Shown here: piece after piece, positions 10,041 to 18,429 of the stretch | Layout of the letters: each line of letters starts with the position of its first letter | Position numbering within the stretch: position 1 is the first letter of the stretch | Origin: Syntrophomonadaceae bacterium | GTDB taxonomy: Bacteria; Bacillota; Dethiobacteria; DTU022 | Reading direction: 5' to 3' | Length of the DNA: 64,000 bases | Assembly (NCBI GenBank): GCA_007119965.1 | Contig: SKOR01000038.1 | Coordinates: forward strand, 34,523 to 98,522 | Notes under the pieces: model-generated | Seen by the model: only the letters and a program-made list of their open reading frames with translations | The model's database searches: none | Told to the model about the DNA's origin: nothing | Translations under genes and position numbers: made by a program

Positions 10041-10611
10041 CTATGTAATCATAACCCCACACCTGGTTTAACAGCTGCTCACGGCTGTAGACATAACCTG
10101 GTTTCATCATCATGTAGACCAGCAGGTTAAACTCGCGCAGTGTCAACTCTACAGGGCTCCCTTCATTATAAACCTGTACCTCATCGCGGTCTACAGTAAT
10201 AGTCCCAACAGTTAAACTGCCTTTATGGTCCGATCCTTTCTCTTTAACTGCAGAGCGGCGCAGGATCGCCTTGACCCTGGCTGTAACTTCCCTGGCACTG
10301 AAAGGTTTGGTCACGTAATCATCAGCGCCCAGTTCCAGGCCGAGGATCTTATCCACTTCCATCTCCCTGGCTGTTAACATAATTATAGGGGTGTCGCGAT
10401 GCTTGCGGATTTCACGGCAAACGGTAAAGCCGTCCTTGCCGGGGAGCATAATATCTAAAACTATAACATCAGGATTTTCTGTCTCGGCCATTTGAAGCGC
10501 GGCTTCGCCGTCAAAAGCAGTAATCACCCGGTAACCCTCTTTTTCCAGGTTATATTTGAGAATTTCCACAATTGGCTTTTCGTCATCTACTACTAAAATC
10601 TTGTCTGTCAC
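9919..10611 (-). CDS. walR: Response regulator WalR (OmpR family)
   Basis: [29 protein letters not shown]...[25 protein letters not shown]; start trimmed from the longer ORF. Confidence 0.92.
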   Translation of the reverse strand: [230 protein letters not shown]

Positions 10612-10690
10612 TTTTAGGACACTCCATCCGGTTGATAAACAAAACTTTCGCTTCAGCAGGCAAAAACCCTGCAAGTTTATTTCCCTGCCA

Positions 10691-10719
10691 AAAAAAACCC
10701 TTCTCCAGCTGGAGAAGGG
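10691..10719 (-). terminator. Rho-independent terminator of the G5-M23 peptidase gene
   Basis: Perfect palindrome CCCTTCTCCAGCTGGAGAAGGG (10698-10719) followed on the minus strand by T7. Confidence 0.85.
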
Positions 10720-10742
10720 CCGGTTACTTCGTGTGTTGGAAC

Positions 10743-12212
10743 TCAAGGGTTAAAAAAGCGCAGCGGGTCTATCGGTTTATGCTGGTAGTAACCGTGCCAT
10801 TCGCCGGTCCCGTCATCAAGGCGGATTTCAAAATGAAGATGAGGTCCCGAAGAGCGGCCGGTAGAACCAACCCTGCCGATGACCTCGCCTTTTTCAACCT
10901 GGTCCCCCTCAGAAACAAGGTTAACCTCATTATGCAGGTAAAGGCTCCAGTATGAACCGTGATAGATAATCATATAATTTCCCTGCGACCCTCCCCGGCC
11001 GGAAAACCAGACAATTCCGCTATCGGCAGCCAGAATATTTGTGCCGGCCGGAGCGTTGATATCGATCCCGGTGTGCCAGGCACTAAAGCCCCTGCCGGGC
11101 GTTATTGCCCCGCCATTCTCCACGGGCCAGATGAACCGACCGGAGCCAATAGAGGGAACCTTGGCAGTACCATGTTTTTCAACCTGCGCCACAGGCTCTT
11201 CAATCGTCTCTTCATTAATCTTTGTACGGGCTACTTCAACGCCGTTTTCACGGGTAATATGATAAGTTATTTCTTTTTTGCCTTCCTGCCCGGGGGTCTC
11301 TACCTCATGTTCAACCGTCCACATTTCCTCATCGTAAATGTATTCAGTGGCAAATGGAATATCTTCCACCACAACAACCTCTTCCCTGGTTTTAACATTT
11401 ACGCCATTACTTTCAATCGCAAAATCATGGTTATCGCGATACTCATCTTCGGAAATGGAGTGAACCAGTGAAGCAGAGTTGATAAAGGCGTAGTTGTGAC
11501 GATTGTCCAGTGATCCGCGTAAAAGGGGTTCGGTCAGGGCAGCTGCCTGAAAAGTCCCGGCGTTATTAACGTCCACAAGGAGTTTAACAACTTCTTCGGC
11601 TGTATAGACATTGTCAGGGCAGACGCTGCAGGGCTCGAGGGTCAGGTCTTCAACAATCACAGAATCCAGCAGCCTGGCACTGCTTTGGTTGCTGATGTAT
11701 GCGGATTTCAGGGCTGTGACAATTTCATTAAGTTCAGTTTCTGAATTGACCGGCACCAGGGGCGCCCCGTCAATCTTAATCATGTATGCGTCCGTACGCA
11801 GGGTCATCTGCTGGCGAACAGCAGTTTTTACGGTTTCCGTCTCAGAACTGCTCTCAGGCCTGAACTCTTTAACCAGGGCAATTTTTTTACCCGGCTCCAT
11901 GTGCATACCATACAGGTCGCCTAAGCGCTCCGTCAGGTCAGCAACAAAAGTTTCAAACTCCCCGGCGTTTTTTACGACCCCTACTTCCCGGTCGTCCATC
12001 AAAACGACATAGACAAAACTATTCATGTAATTATAAAATGCCAGGGCGGAGACCAGGAATAAAGACGCCGCCAGGAGATAATGGGGGCACCTTAATTTAT
12101 TAGCTTTTAGCCACAATTTTATCTTTCTGAGGACACTAACAGTCATGGACCGTTTCTTCTTTACCTTGGGCTTCTTACCTGCAGGCACAAATTGGACAGC
12201 CTTTGGTTCCAT
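10743..12212 (-). CDS. G5-domain-containing M23 family metallopeptidase, membrane anchored
   Basis: N-terminal TM, G5-like region (EEVVVVEDIPFATEYIYDEEMWTVEHEVETPGQEGKK...), C-terminal M23 (HTGIDINAPAGTNILAADSG, GRSSGPHLHFEIR). ATG start at 12212 preceded by AGAAAGGATC; the ORF track extends to a TTG at 12248. Confidence 0.88.
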   Translation of the reverse strand: MEPKAVQFVPAGKKPKVKKKRSMTVSVLRKIKLWLKANKLRCPHYLLAASLFLVSALAFYNYMNSFVYVVLMDDREVGVVKNAGEFETFVADLTERLGDLYGMHMEPGKKIALVKEFRPESSSETETVKTAVRQQMTLRTDAYMIKIDGAPLVPVNSETELNEIVTALKSAYISNQSSARLLDSVIVEDLTLEPCSVCPDNVYTAEEVVKLLVDVNNAGTFQAAALTEPLLRGSLDNRHNYAFINSASLVHSISEDEYRDNHDFAIESNGVNVKTREEVVVVEDIPFATEYIYDEEMWTVEHEVETPGQEGKKEITYHITRENGVEVARTKINEETIEEPVAQVEKHGTAKVPSIGSGRFIWPVENGGAITPGRGFSAWHTGIDINAPAGTNILAADSGIVWFSGRGGSQGNYMIIYHGSYWSLYLHNEVNLVSEGDQVEKGEVIGRVGSTGRSSGPHLHFEIRLDDGTGEWHGYYQHKPIDPLRFFNP

Positions 12213-12260
12213 TGGAATGATCCTTTCTGCATTGCAAGATGTCAGCAAACTCCCAACTCA

Positions 12261-12356
12261 AGATCACCGCCCATAATTTTTAAGCTTACATCAGGCGGTC
12301 CGCGTTAGCCTCTCTAACATCTTCCGCGTTAACTCTCTCTAACATTTTGGTGATCT
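12261..12356 (-). ncRNA. Putative structured 5' leader RNA element, no known class recognised
   Basis: Closing inverted repeat AGATCACC/GGTGATCT (12349-12356 with 12261-12268) enclosing two near-duplicate hairpins GTTAGAGAGAGTTAAC and GTTAGAGAGGCTAAC, each followed by GCGGA. Confidence 0.5.
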
Positions 12357-12449
12357 AAATTAACTGACTGTAAGTAGTTTTAACAATGCCGCTAAGTAGT
12401 GGTGAACAAAAAAACGGTATCGCTTGTTGGGCAACCCGTTAATGAAAAA

Positions 12450-12478
12450 ATTATATCATGTTTAATATTATAAATCAA
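12450..12478 (-). promoter_or_regulatory. Candidate sigma-A-type promoter for the G5-M23 peptidase transcript
   Basis: Minus strand TTGATT - 17 nt - TATAAT. Confidence 0.5.
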
Positions 12479-12698
12479 ACTTAGCAATTCAACAGTATCG
12501 CATCAGGACTCTGCAAGCTTAAATCCGGACCTTGGCGGATCCTCCGGATCAATACAAAACTATTATAAGTTCAGCCAAAACTTAAAAAAGCACGGCAGCT
12601 AATGCGCAGGCCCCATTTAAGAAGGGCATCTTGTTAAATAATCCATGCCGCCATCTTGATGATCAAAGGCAGCAAAATCATTCTTTTTGCGGCCAGGC

Positions 12699-14081
12699 TT
12701 AGAGACGCTTTAAAATTTCGCGGGCGGCCAGGAGACCGGTTGAAGATGCCTGGATTAACCCCCTGGTTACTCCTGCCCCGTCCCCGACCGCAAATAAGTT
12801 TTCAATGTCAGTTTCCAACTTCTTGCTGAGGCATAGCCGATATGAATAGAACTTAACCTCGATGCCATAAAGCAGGGTGTGACGTGAATTAATACCCGGG
12901 GCCAGTTTATCAAGGGCTTCCAGCATTTCAATAATTCCCAGGAGATACCTGTAGGGTAAAACAAGGCTTAAGTCACCGGGAGTTGCTTCCGACAGGGTAG
13001 GTTTAACCAGGCCGCGGCGAATCCGTTCGGGGGTTGAACGCCGGCCCATCAGCAGATCACCCAACCGCTGAACGATTACTCCGTCGCCAAGCATGTTAGC
13101 CAGGCTGGCTATATAACGCCCGTATCGAATCGGTTCGGTAAAGGGTTCGGTAAATGTTTTGCTGACTAAAAGCGCAAAATTTGTGTTATTCGTCCTGGTT
13201 TCAGCAAAACTATGCCCATTTACGGTTACCAGGCCTTCATTGCCTTCAGTTACCACGACACCATAAGGATTCATACAAAAAGTACGAATCCGATCATCAA
13301 AGTGCCTGGTAAAATAGATCAGCTTAGATTCATAAATCTGGCTGGTCATTTTTTCCATGATCACCGCAGGCACTTCCACCCGAACACCTATGTCGACCGG
13401 ATTGTTGACACCCTTCAGGCCAAGCCTTTTAGATTCAGTATGAATCCATTCAGCGCCGGCCCGTCCCGGGCCGCAAATTACGTAATCAGCTTTTATGGCT
13501 TCCCCTGACTTTAGCTTAACGCCTATGACCTTTCCATTCCTATTGATAAGCTGATCTACTGTTGTATTCATAAGCATATCGACCCGATCCAGCAGGGCCA
13601 GGTGCATTTTTTTAAGAACGCCGTAGCAGTTTTCAGTGCCGAGGTGCCTGATTTTTGCCGGGATCAGGCTCAGTCCGGCTGCCGCTGCACTTCGCTCTAT
13701 ATCCCTGACCGCCTCCTGGTCCGTTCCGTAAACAACTTCAGAGGCTCCATATGACAGGTAAACCTGATCTACCTCACCAATCAACTTATTAACAGCTTCG
13801 GGATCGATGTATTCATCCAAAAAGCCGCCAAAGGCAGAAGTGAGGGTCAGTTTTCCATCACTAAATGCTCCGGCCCCTCCCCACCCACAGGTGATGGCAC
13901 AGGGATTGCAGCGCAGGCAGCGCCCGTATTCTCCCTGCGTTTTACAACGCCGCTTTTCCAGGGGCTGCCCTTTGTCAATAATCAGAACAGTGGCTTTGCT
14001 TTTTGCTGTCAACTCCAATGCGGCAAATATTCCGGCCGGGCCGGCTCCGATAATAATTACATCGTAACTTTTAGCGGCCAT
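12699..14081 (-). CDS. NAD(P)/FAD-dependent oxidoreductase (FAD-dependent dehydrogenase)
   Basis: DVIIIGAGPAGIFAALEL dinucleotide motif, CGWGGAGAFSDGKLTL, C-terminal FAVGDGAGVTRGLIQASSTGLLAAREI. Confidence 0.85.
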   Translation of the reverse strand: MAAKSYDVIIIGAGPAGIFAALELTAKSKATVLIIDKGQPLEKRRCKTQGEYGRCLRCNPCAITCGWGGAGAFSDGKLTLTSAFGGFLDEYIDPEAVNKLIGEVDQVYLSYGASEVVYGTDQEAVRDIERSAAAAGLSLIPAKIRHLGTENCYGVLKKMHLALLDRVDMLMNTTVDQLINRNGKVIGVKLKSGEAIKADYVICGPGRAGAEWIHTESKRLGLKGVNNPVDIGVRVEVPAVIMEKMTSQIYESKLIYFTRHFDDRIRTFCMNPYGVVVTEGNEGLVTVNGHSFAETRTNNTNFALLVSKTFTEPFTEPIRYGRYIASLANMLGDGVIVQRLGDLLMGRRSTPERIRRGLVKPTLSEATPGDLSLVLPYRYLLGIIEMLEALDKLAPGINSRHTLLYGIEVKFYSYRLCLSKKLETDIENLFAVGDGAGVTRGLIQASSTGLLAAREILKRL

Positions 14082-14087
14082 ATATTT

Positions 14088-15434
14088 CTAACCTTCTTCC
14101 TTAATTGCATCACGGGCAATATTGGCAAACTTTGTAAAACGATCAAGAAAATAAAGTTCTACCAGGCCCGTTGGCCCATTTCTCTGTTTGGCAATACTGA
14201 TTTCTGCAATATTGCCTTGCTCTGTATCCCGGTTATAGTACGACTCGCGATAAATAAACATAACCACGTCGGCGTTGGCTTCAATACCCCCGGACTCCAT
14301 CAGGTCGCTGAGTATGGGACGCCGGTCGGGCCTTTTTTCTACAGCCCTGCTCAGCTGGGACAGGGCAACTACGGGAACCTGCAATTCCTTGGCAAGAGCT
14401 TTCAGGGCTCTTGATATTTCGGACAGCTCCTGCTGCCTGCTTTCAGAACGGGCAAACCCGCGCATTAACTGCAGGTAATCAACAAATATTGCCTTCAAAC
14501 CTTTCTCGGCTTTGAGGCGGCGGGCTTTGGCCCGAACCTCCATGACAGATAAGCTGCCGGAATCATCAATGTAAAGAGGGGAATCGCTGAGCGGCCCGAC
14601 AGCCCTTGTCAGTTTCTGCCATTCATCCTGGCTGAGGAATCCCCTCCGCATGTTCTGGGCATCAACCTGGGATTCTGCACAAAGCAGGCGCTGCGCCAGC
14701 TGTTCCTTGGACATCTCCATGCTGAAAAACGCGGTCGGCAGTTTTTCTTTTACCGCCATTTGCTGCATCATATTTAAGGCCAGGGTAGTTTTACCCATGC
14801 TGGGCCTGGCCGCAATGATAATCAGATCTGAGCTCTGAAAACCGGATGTTATCCTGTCGAGATCAGTAAAACCGGTAGAAAGGCCGGTCACCCCTTTTTT
14901 ATCGTCATAGAGCTTCTCGATGCTGTCAAAAGCCTGGACCAGGACATCTTTAATTGAAGCGAACCCCTGCTGTTTGCCCCGGCGGCTTATTTCGAAAATC
15001 AACTGCTCAGCCTCATCAAGGAATTCATCCACATTGGAAGGGGCTTCAAAGCTACGCGATACTATTCCTGTGGCCGTTTGAATCAGGGCCCGCAGGATTG
15101 CTTTTTCCCTGACAATGCGCGAATGGTACTGCACATTAGCTGCAGTCGGAACCGCGTTGGCCAGGGTAACCAGGTAAGACCTGCCCCCCACATCTTCGAG
15201 GCATTGATTACGCTGCAGCTCTTCAGATAAAGTCACCAGGTCAACCGGTTCGCCTTTTTCACTTAGGGAAATTATACCGGCAAAGATCTTCTGATGGGCA
15301 GTACTGTAAAAATCTTCATCCGTTAATAGCTCCGCCGCTGCATAAATAGCCTCACGGTCAATAATCATCGACCCTAAAACCGACAGTTCGGCCTCTTTGC
15401 TCTGGGGTGGGACTCTGTCACTGAGCACTACCAA
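14088..15434 (-). CDS. dnaB: Replicative DNA helicase
   Basis: PPQSKEAELSVLGSMIIDREA, IIAARPSMGKTTLALNM Walker A, IFVDYLQLM. Confidence 0.97.
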   Translation of the reverse strand: MVVLSDRVPPQSKEAELSVLGSMIIDREAIYAAAELLTDEDFYSTAHQKIFAGIISLSEKGEPVDLVTLSEELQRNQCLEDVGGRSYLVTLANAVPTAANVQYHSRIVREKAILRALIQTATGIVSRSFEAPSNVDEFLDEAEQLIFEISRRGKQQGFASIKDVLVQAFDSIEKLYDDKKGVTGLSTGFTDLDRITSGFQSSDLIIIAARPSMGKTTLALNMMQQMAVKEKLPTAFFSMEMSKEQLAQRLLCAESQVDAQNMRRGFLSQDEWQKLTRAVGPLSDSPLYIDDSGSLSVMEVRAKARRLKAEKGLKAIFVDYLQLMRGFARSESRQQELSEISRALKALAKELQVPVVALSQLSRAVEKRPDRRPILSDLMESGGIEANADVVMFIYRESYYNRDTEQGNIAEISIAKQRNGPTGLVELYFLDRFTKFANIARDAIKEEG

Positions 15435-15460
15435 CTGCAGCAGCCTCCTTCCAATAAACC

Positions 15461-15907
15461 TTAATCTTCTTTGTCAACCCGGATTAGTATTTCAGCTTTT
15501 ATTCCAGGGTGCAGGCGGATTTCTGCAGTGTAACTGCCGACACTTTTAATCTGTTCGGAGAGCTCAATTTTCTTTTTATCAACTTCAAACCCTTCTTTGA
15601 CCAGTTGTTCAGCAACATCAGCAGGTGTAACTGAGCCAAAAAGACGCCCGCCTTCCCCCGCCGGCATTTTAAACGCAACCTCTTTATGAGACAACTTCCC
15701 CGCTTTTTCACGGGCCTGTTCTTCCAATTCTTTATTGATTGCTTCTTCTTTCTCCTGCCGCTGTTCCCAGTCGCGAAGTTTTTGCGGGGTCGCTTCAACT
15801 GCCAACCCGCGGGGTAACAGGTGGTTGCGGGCATAGCCCCTGGCCACCTCTTTCAATTCACCTTTTTTACCCAGGTTGGGCACATCCTGTTCAAGAATAA
15901 CCTGCAT
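15461..15907 (-). CDS. rplI: 50S ribosomal protein bL9
   Basis: MQVILEQDVPNLGKKGELKEVARGYARNHLLPRGLA. Confidence 0.97.
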   Translation of the reverse strand: MQVILEQDVPNLGKKGELKEVARGYARNHLLPRGLAVEATPQKLRDWEQRQEKEEAINKELEEQAREKAGKLSHKEVAFKMPAGEGGRLFGSVTPADVAEQLVKEGFEVDKKKIELSEQIKSVGSYTAEIRLHPGIKAEILIRVDKED

Positions 15908-15970
15908 TAAATGTCAGCTCCCTTCCTTTAGCCTGTCTGTTAATTCGCTTTTCAGATGCCGCTATCCTGC

Positions 15971-16009
15971 AAAAAAAACGGTGTCTGGAATTATATTCCG
16001 ACACCGTTA
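15971..16009 (-). terminator. Rho-independent terminator downstream of rpsR
   Basis: Minus strand AACGGTGTCGGAATATAATTCCAGACACCGTTTTTTTT. Confidence 0.85.
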
Positions 16010-16032
16010 TACGAGTAACCTTCTAAGCCCTG

Positions 16033-16263
16033 CTACTCCATGCTAAAAGGCAGTAAAGCCATTATCCTGGCCTTCTTTATCGCCCGGGTCAACTGCCTCT
16101 GGTGCTTGGCGCAATTACCGGAAATACGGCGCGGGAGGACTTTACCTCTCTCAGTCACAAACCGCTTTAATTTTTCATACTGTTTATAATCAACGTTGTC
16201 AATTTTCTCGACACAGTAACTGCATATCTTCTTTTTTGGTTTTCTTCCTCTGTCTCGCCTCAT
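16033..16263 (-). CDS. rpsR: 30S ribosomal protein bS18
   Basis: Basic 76 aa protein with [50 protein letters not shown]. Confidence 0.97.
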   Translation of the reverse strand: MRRDRGRKPKKKICSYCVEKIDNVDYKQYEKLKRFVTERGKVLPRRISGNCAKHQRQLTRAIKKARIMALLPFSME

Positions 16264-16280
16264 AAGCCATCCTCCTTCCG

Positions 16281-16694
16281 TTAAAAGGGAACGTCATCTC
16301 CACTGATCTCCAAGTCATCGCCGCCCGTGCTGCTGAAATCATCTGGCTTCGATTTCACGGCATCGGGGGCCCGATCAAGAAATTGCACATTGTCGGCCAC
16401 AATATCAGCTGCTTTACGCCTGACTCCCTGGCTGTCATCATAGGAACGAATCTGCAGCCGTCCGGTCACAGCAGCCAATCTGCCTTTTTTTAGATAGTTA
16501 GCGCATGTTTCAGCCAACTTTCGCCAGGTTACAATGTTAATAAAATCAGTTTCTCTTTCCCCCTGCTGATTGGTAAAAGGACGGTCGACTGCCAGGGTAA
16601 AAGTAGCGATTGGCACACCGCCGCCGGCTGTATAGCGGAGCTCCGGATCATTGGTTAGACGACCGATCAAAACCACCTGATTTAACATGAGCAC
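16281..16694 (-). CDS. ssb: Single-stranded DNA-binding protein
   Basis: [23 protein letters not shown]...; acidic C-terminal GDDVPF. Confidence 0.97.
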   Translation of the reverse strand: MLMLNQVVLIGRLTNDPELRYTAGGGVPIATFTLAVDRPFTNQQGERETDFINIVTWRKLAETCANYLKKGRLAAVTGRLQIRSYDDSQGVRRKAADIVADNVQFLDRAPDAVKSKPDDFSSTGGDDLEISGDDVPF

Positions 16695-16737
16695 ACCGTC
16701 CTTCTTAGTTTGATATTGAACGCCTGTAAATCAACCA

Positions 16738-17277
16738 TTATTCGCCGGCAGGCTTCTCTTCTTCTGCCTGCTCAGGAGCACTTTCCGGTTCTTTTGACTT
16801 CTCCTCCTGATCCTGGCCTTCAACAGGTTCTCCTGTTTCTGGAGTTGCTGCAGGCTCTGCTGTTTCAACCGTCTCAACTGATGCAGCATCCCCGGCTGCT
16901 TCCTCCTTAGGAGCTGCTTCTTCAGCTGCAGCCTTTTCAGCAGCGGCAGCTTCACCGGCCGCTTTCTTGGCAGCCGCCTCGAACTCCTGTTCATCCGTGC
17001 GCACGACCATATAGCGGACGACAGTATCGGTAACCCTAAAGTAGTGTTCAATTTCCGGGATGATAGTACCTTTGCCGCTGAAGTAAACCAGGTAGTAGTG
17101 GCCTTCCAGATACTTCTTGTCAATCTCATAAGCTAACCGCCGCTTACGCCAGTCAAGTATCGTGCTGACCGTTCCTTCATTCTTGGTGATGGTAGCAGAT
17201 AAGCCGTTTATTACTTCTTCGTGCCCGTCCTTTTCCAATTCCGGACTGATAATTACCATAGCTTCATATAATTCCAT
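16738..17277 (-). CDS. rpsF: 30S ribosomal protein bS6 with long Ala/Glu-rich C-terminal extension
   Basis: MELYEAMVIISPELEKDGHEEVINGL...RYMVVRTDEQ, then low-complexity tail. Confidence 0.95.
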   Translation of the reverse strand: MELYEAMVIISPELEKDGHEEVINGLSATITKNEGTVSTILDWRKRRLAYEIDKKYLEGHYYLVYFSGKGTIIPEIEHYFRVTDTVVRYMVVRTDEQEFEAAAKKAAGEAAAAEKAAAEEAAPKEEAAGDAASVETVETAEPAATPETGEPVEGQDQEEKSKEPESAPEQAEEEKPAGE

Positions 17278-17383
17278 TTTTTCACCTCCCTCTGGACTAA
17301 TGGCCCCTTACCACAAGTAAGGAGCAGGGGTTAACCTGAAACATGATAGCATATATACAGCGGCAGGGCAAGCTAGCGGCAGT

Positions 17384-18421
17384 TCATTCTTTATAGGCAG
17401 GGCTGCGTTTCACCAGTCCCAGGATTCCCTTGATCGTACCGGCGACAGGTACCGCCAGGACCATGCCGAGCAGTCCGGCCAGGCTGCCGCCGGCCAATAT
17501 TGCCACAATTACAGTAATCGGCTTTAACCTGACTGCCCTGCCGAGAACTACCGGGGCCAGGAACATTCCATCCAGGAGCTGGACAGCAACATAAATAATA
17601 ATTACCAGCAGTGGCGAGGGGGTAAGTGGAGAAAAACTTAGCAGCACCGCCGGCACGGCGGCGATATAAGGGCCAATATAGAGGATGAAGTTAAAGATTC
17701 CGGCCAGCACACCCAACAGGAGAGCATAAGGCATTCCGGTTACAGATAAAACAATCCCGGTAACAACGCCAACAATCAGGCAGCGAAGGAGGGAACCGCG
17801 AATGAAAGTACCAACATTGGTGTCCAATATCTGCAGGAGTTCTTCTGCCAACGGCCGCCTGGAGGGTGGAATAATATCAATAAACTGGGTTCTTACAGCC
17901 TTGAAATCATAAAGCAGGTAAAATACAAGAAAGAGAATCAGGACAAAATCCACCGTCCCGCTGATCAAAACCAGCGATGCCTCAGCAAGGTACTCCAGGG
18001 CCTGATGCATATTATCGGATAAGCTAACTATAAAACCCCTTACTTCATCTTCGATATCAAGGGCAATGGTTTGTTGGGTCAGCCAGGAAAGAAACTCCTG
18101 GATCCTGGCCAGGTGATGAGGAAAGCTCTCGGCCAGCTCATTCACTTCGTTGTAAATGACAGGTACCAGCAGGCTGATTACAAAAATACAAAACAATAAA
18201 AACAACATGAAAACAAGAGCCGTAGCCAGGCTGTGATTAATGTGAAATCTCCGTTTGAGATACTCAAGCAGGGGATAAAGGATGTAAACAATAAGTGCAC
18301 TGACCAGGAGCAGGCCTGCCACCCAGGCAAGACTATATAAAAGCCAGATGGATCCAACAACTAAGATAATTAAAATAATCAGGCGAAGAGCAAACGCCCA
18401 CTGCTTATCCATCGAGATCAA
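17384..18421 (-). CDS. AI-2E family transporter (UPF0118/PerM-like)
   Basis: Multi-TM protein with IGPYIAAVPAVLLSF and LAPVVLGRAVRLKPITVIVAILAGGSLAGLLGMVLAVPV. Confidence 0.88.
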   Translation of the reverse strand: MISMDKQWAFALRLIILIILVVGSIWLLYSLAWVAGLLLVSALIVYILYPLLEYLKRRFHINHSLATALVFMLFLLFCIFVISLLVPVIYNEVNELAESFPHHLARIQEFLSWLTQQTIALDIEDEVRGFIVSLSDNMHQALEYLAEASLVLISGTVDFVLILFLVFYLLYDFKAVRTQFIDIIPPSRRPLAEELLQILDTNVGTFIRGSLLRCLIVGVVTGIVLSVTGMPYALLLGVLAGIFNFILYIGPYIAAVPAVLLSFSPLTPSPLLVIIIYVAVQLLDGMFLAPVVLGRAVRLKPITVIVAILAGGSLAGLLGMVLAVPVAGTIKGILGLVKRSPAYKE

Positions 18422-18429
18422 CCCCCTGT

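Noticed and set aside
12212-12478. ydaO/yuaA c-di-AMP riboswitch upstream of the G5-M23 peptidase
   Set aside because: Expected for this gene type, but the conserved ydaO blocks were not found by eye; kept as an unassigned structure instead.
12521-12550. ATCCGG...CCGGAT inverted repeat as a terminator of the FAD dehydrogenase gene
   Set aside because: Stem of only 6 bp and no U-run on the expected strand.
16731-17129. 132 aa Lys/Arg/Leu-rich ORF
   Set aside because: Out-of-frame reading of the repetitive rpsF tail.
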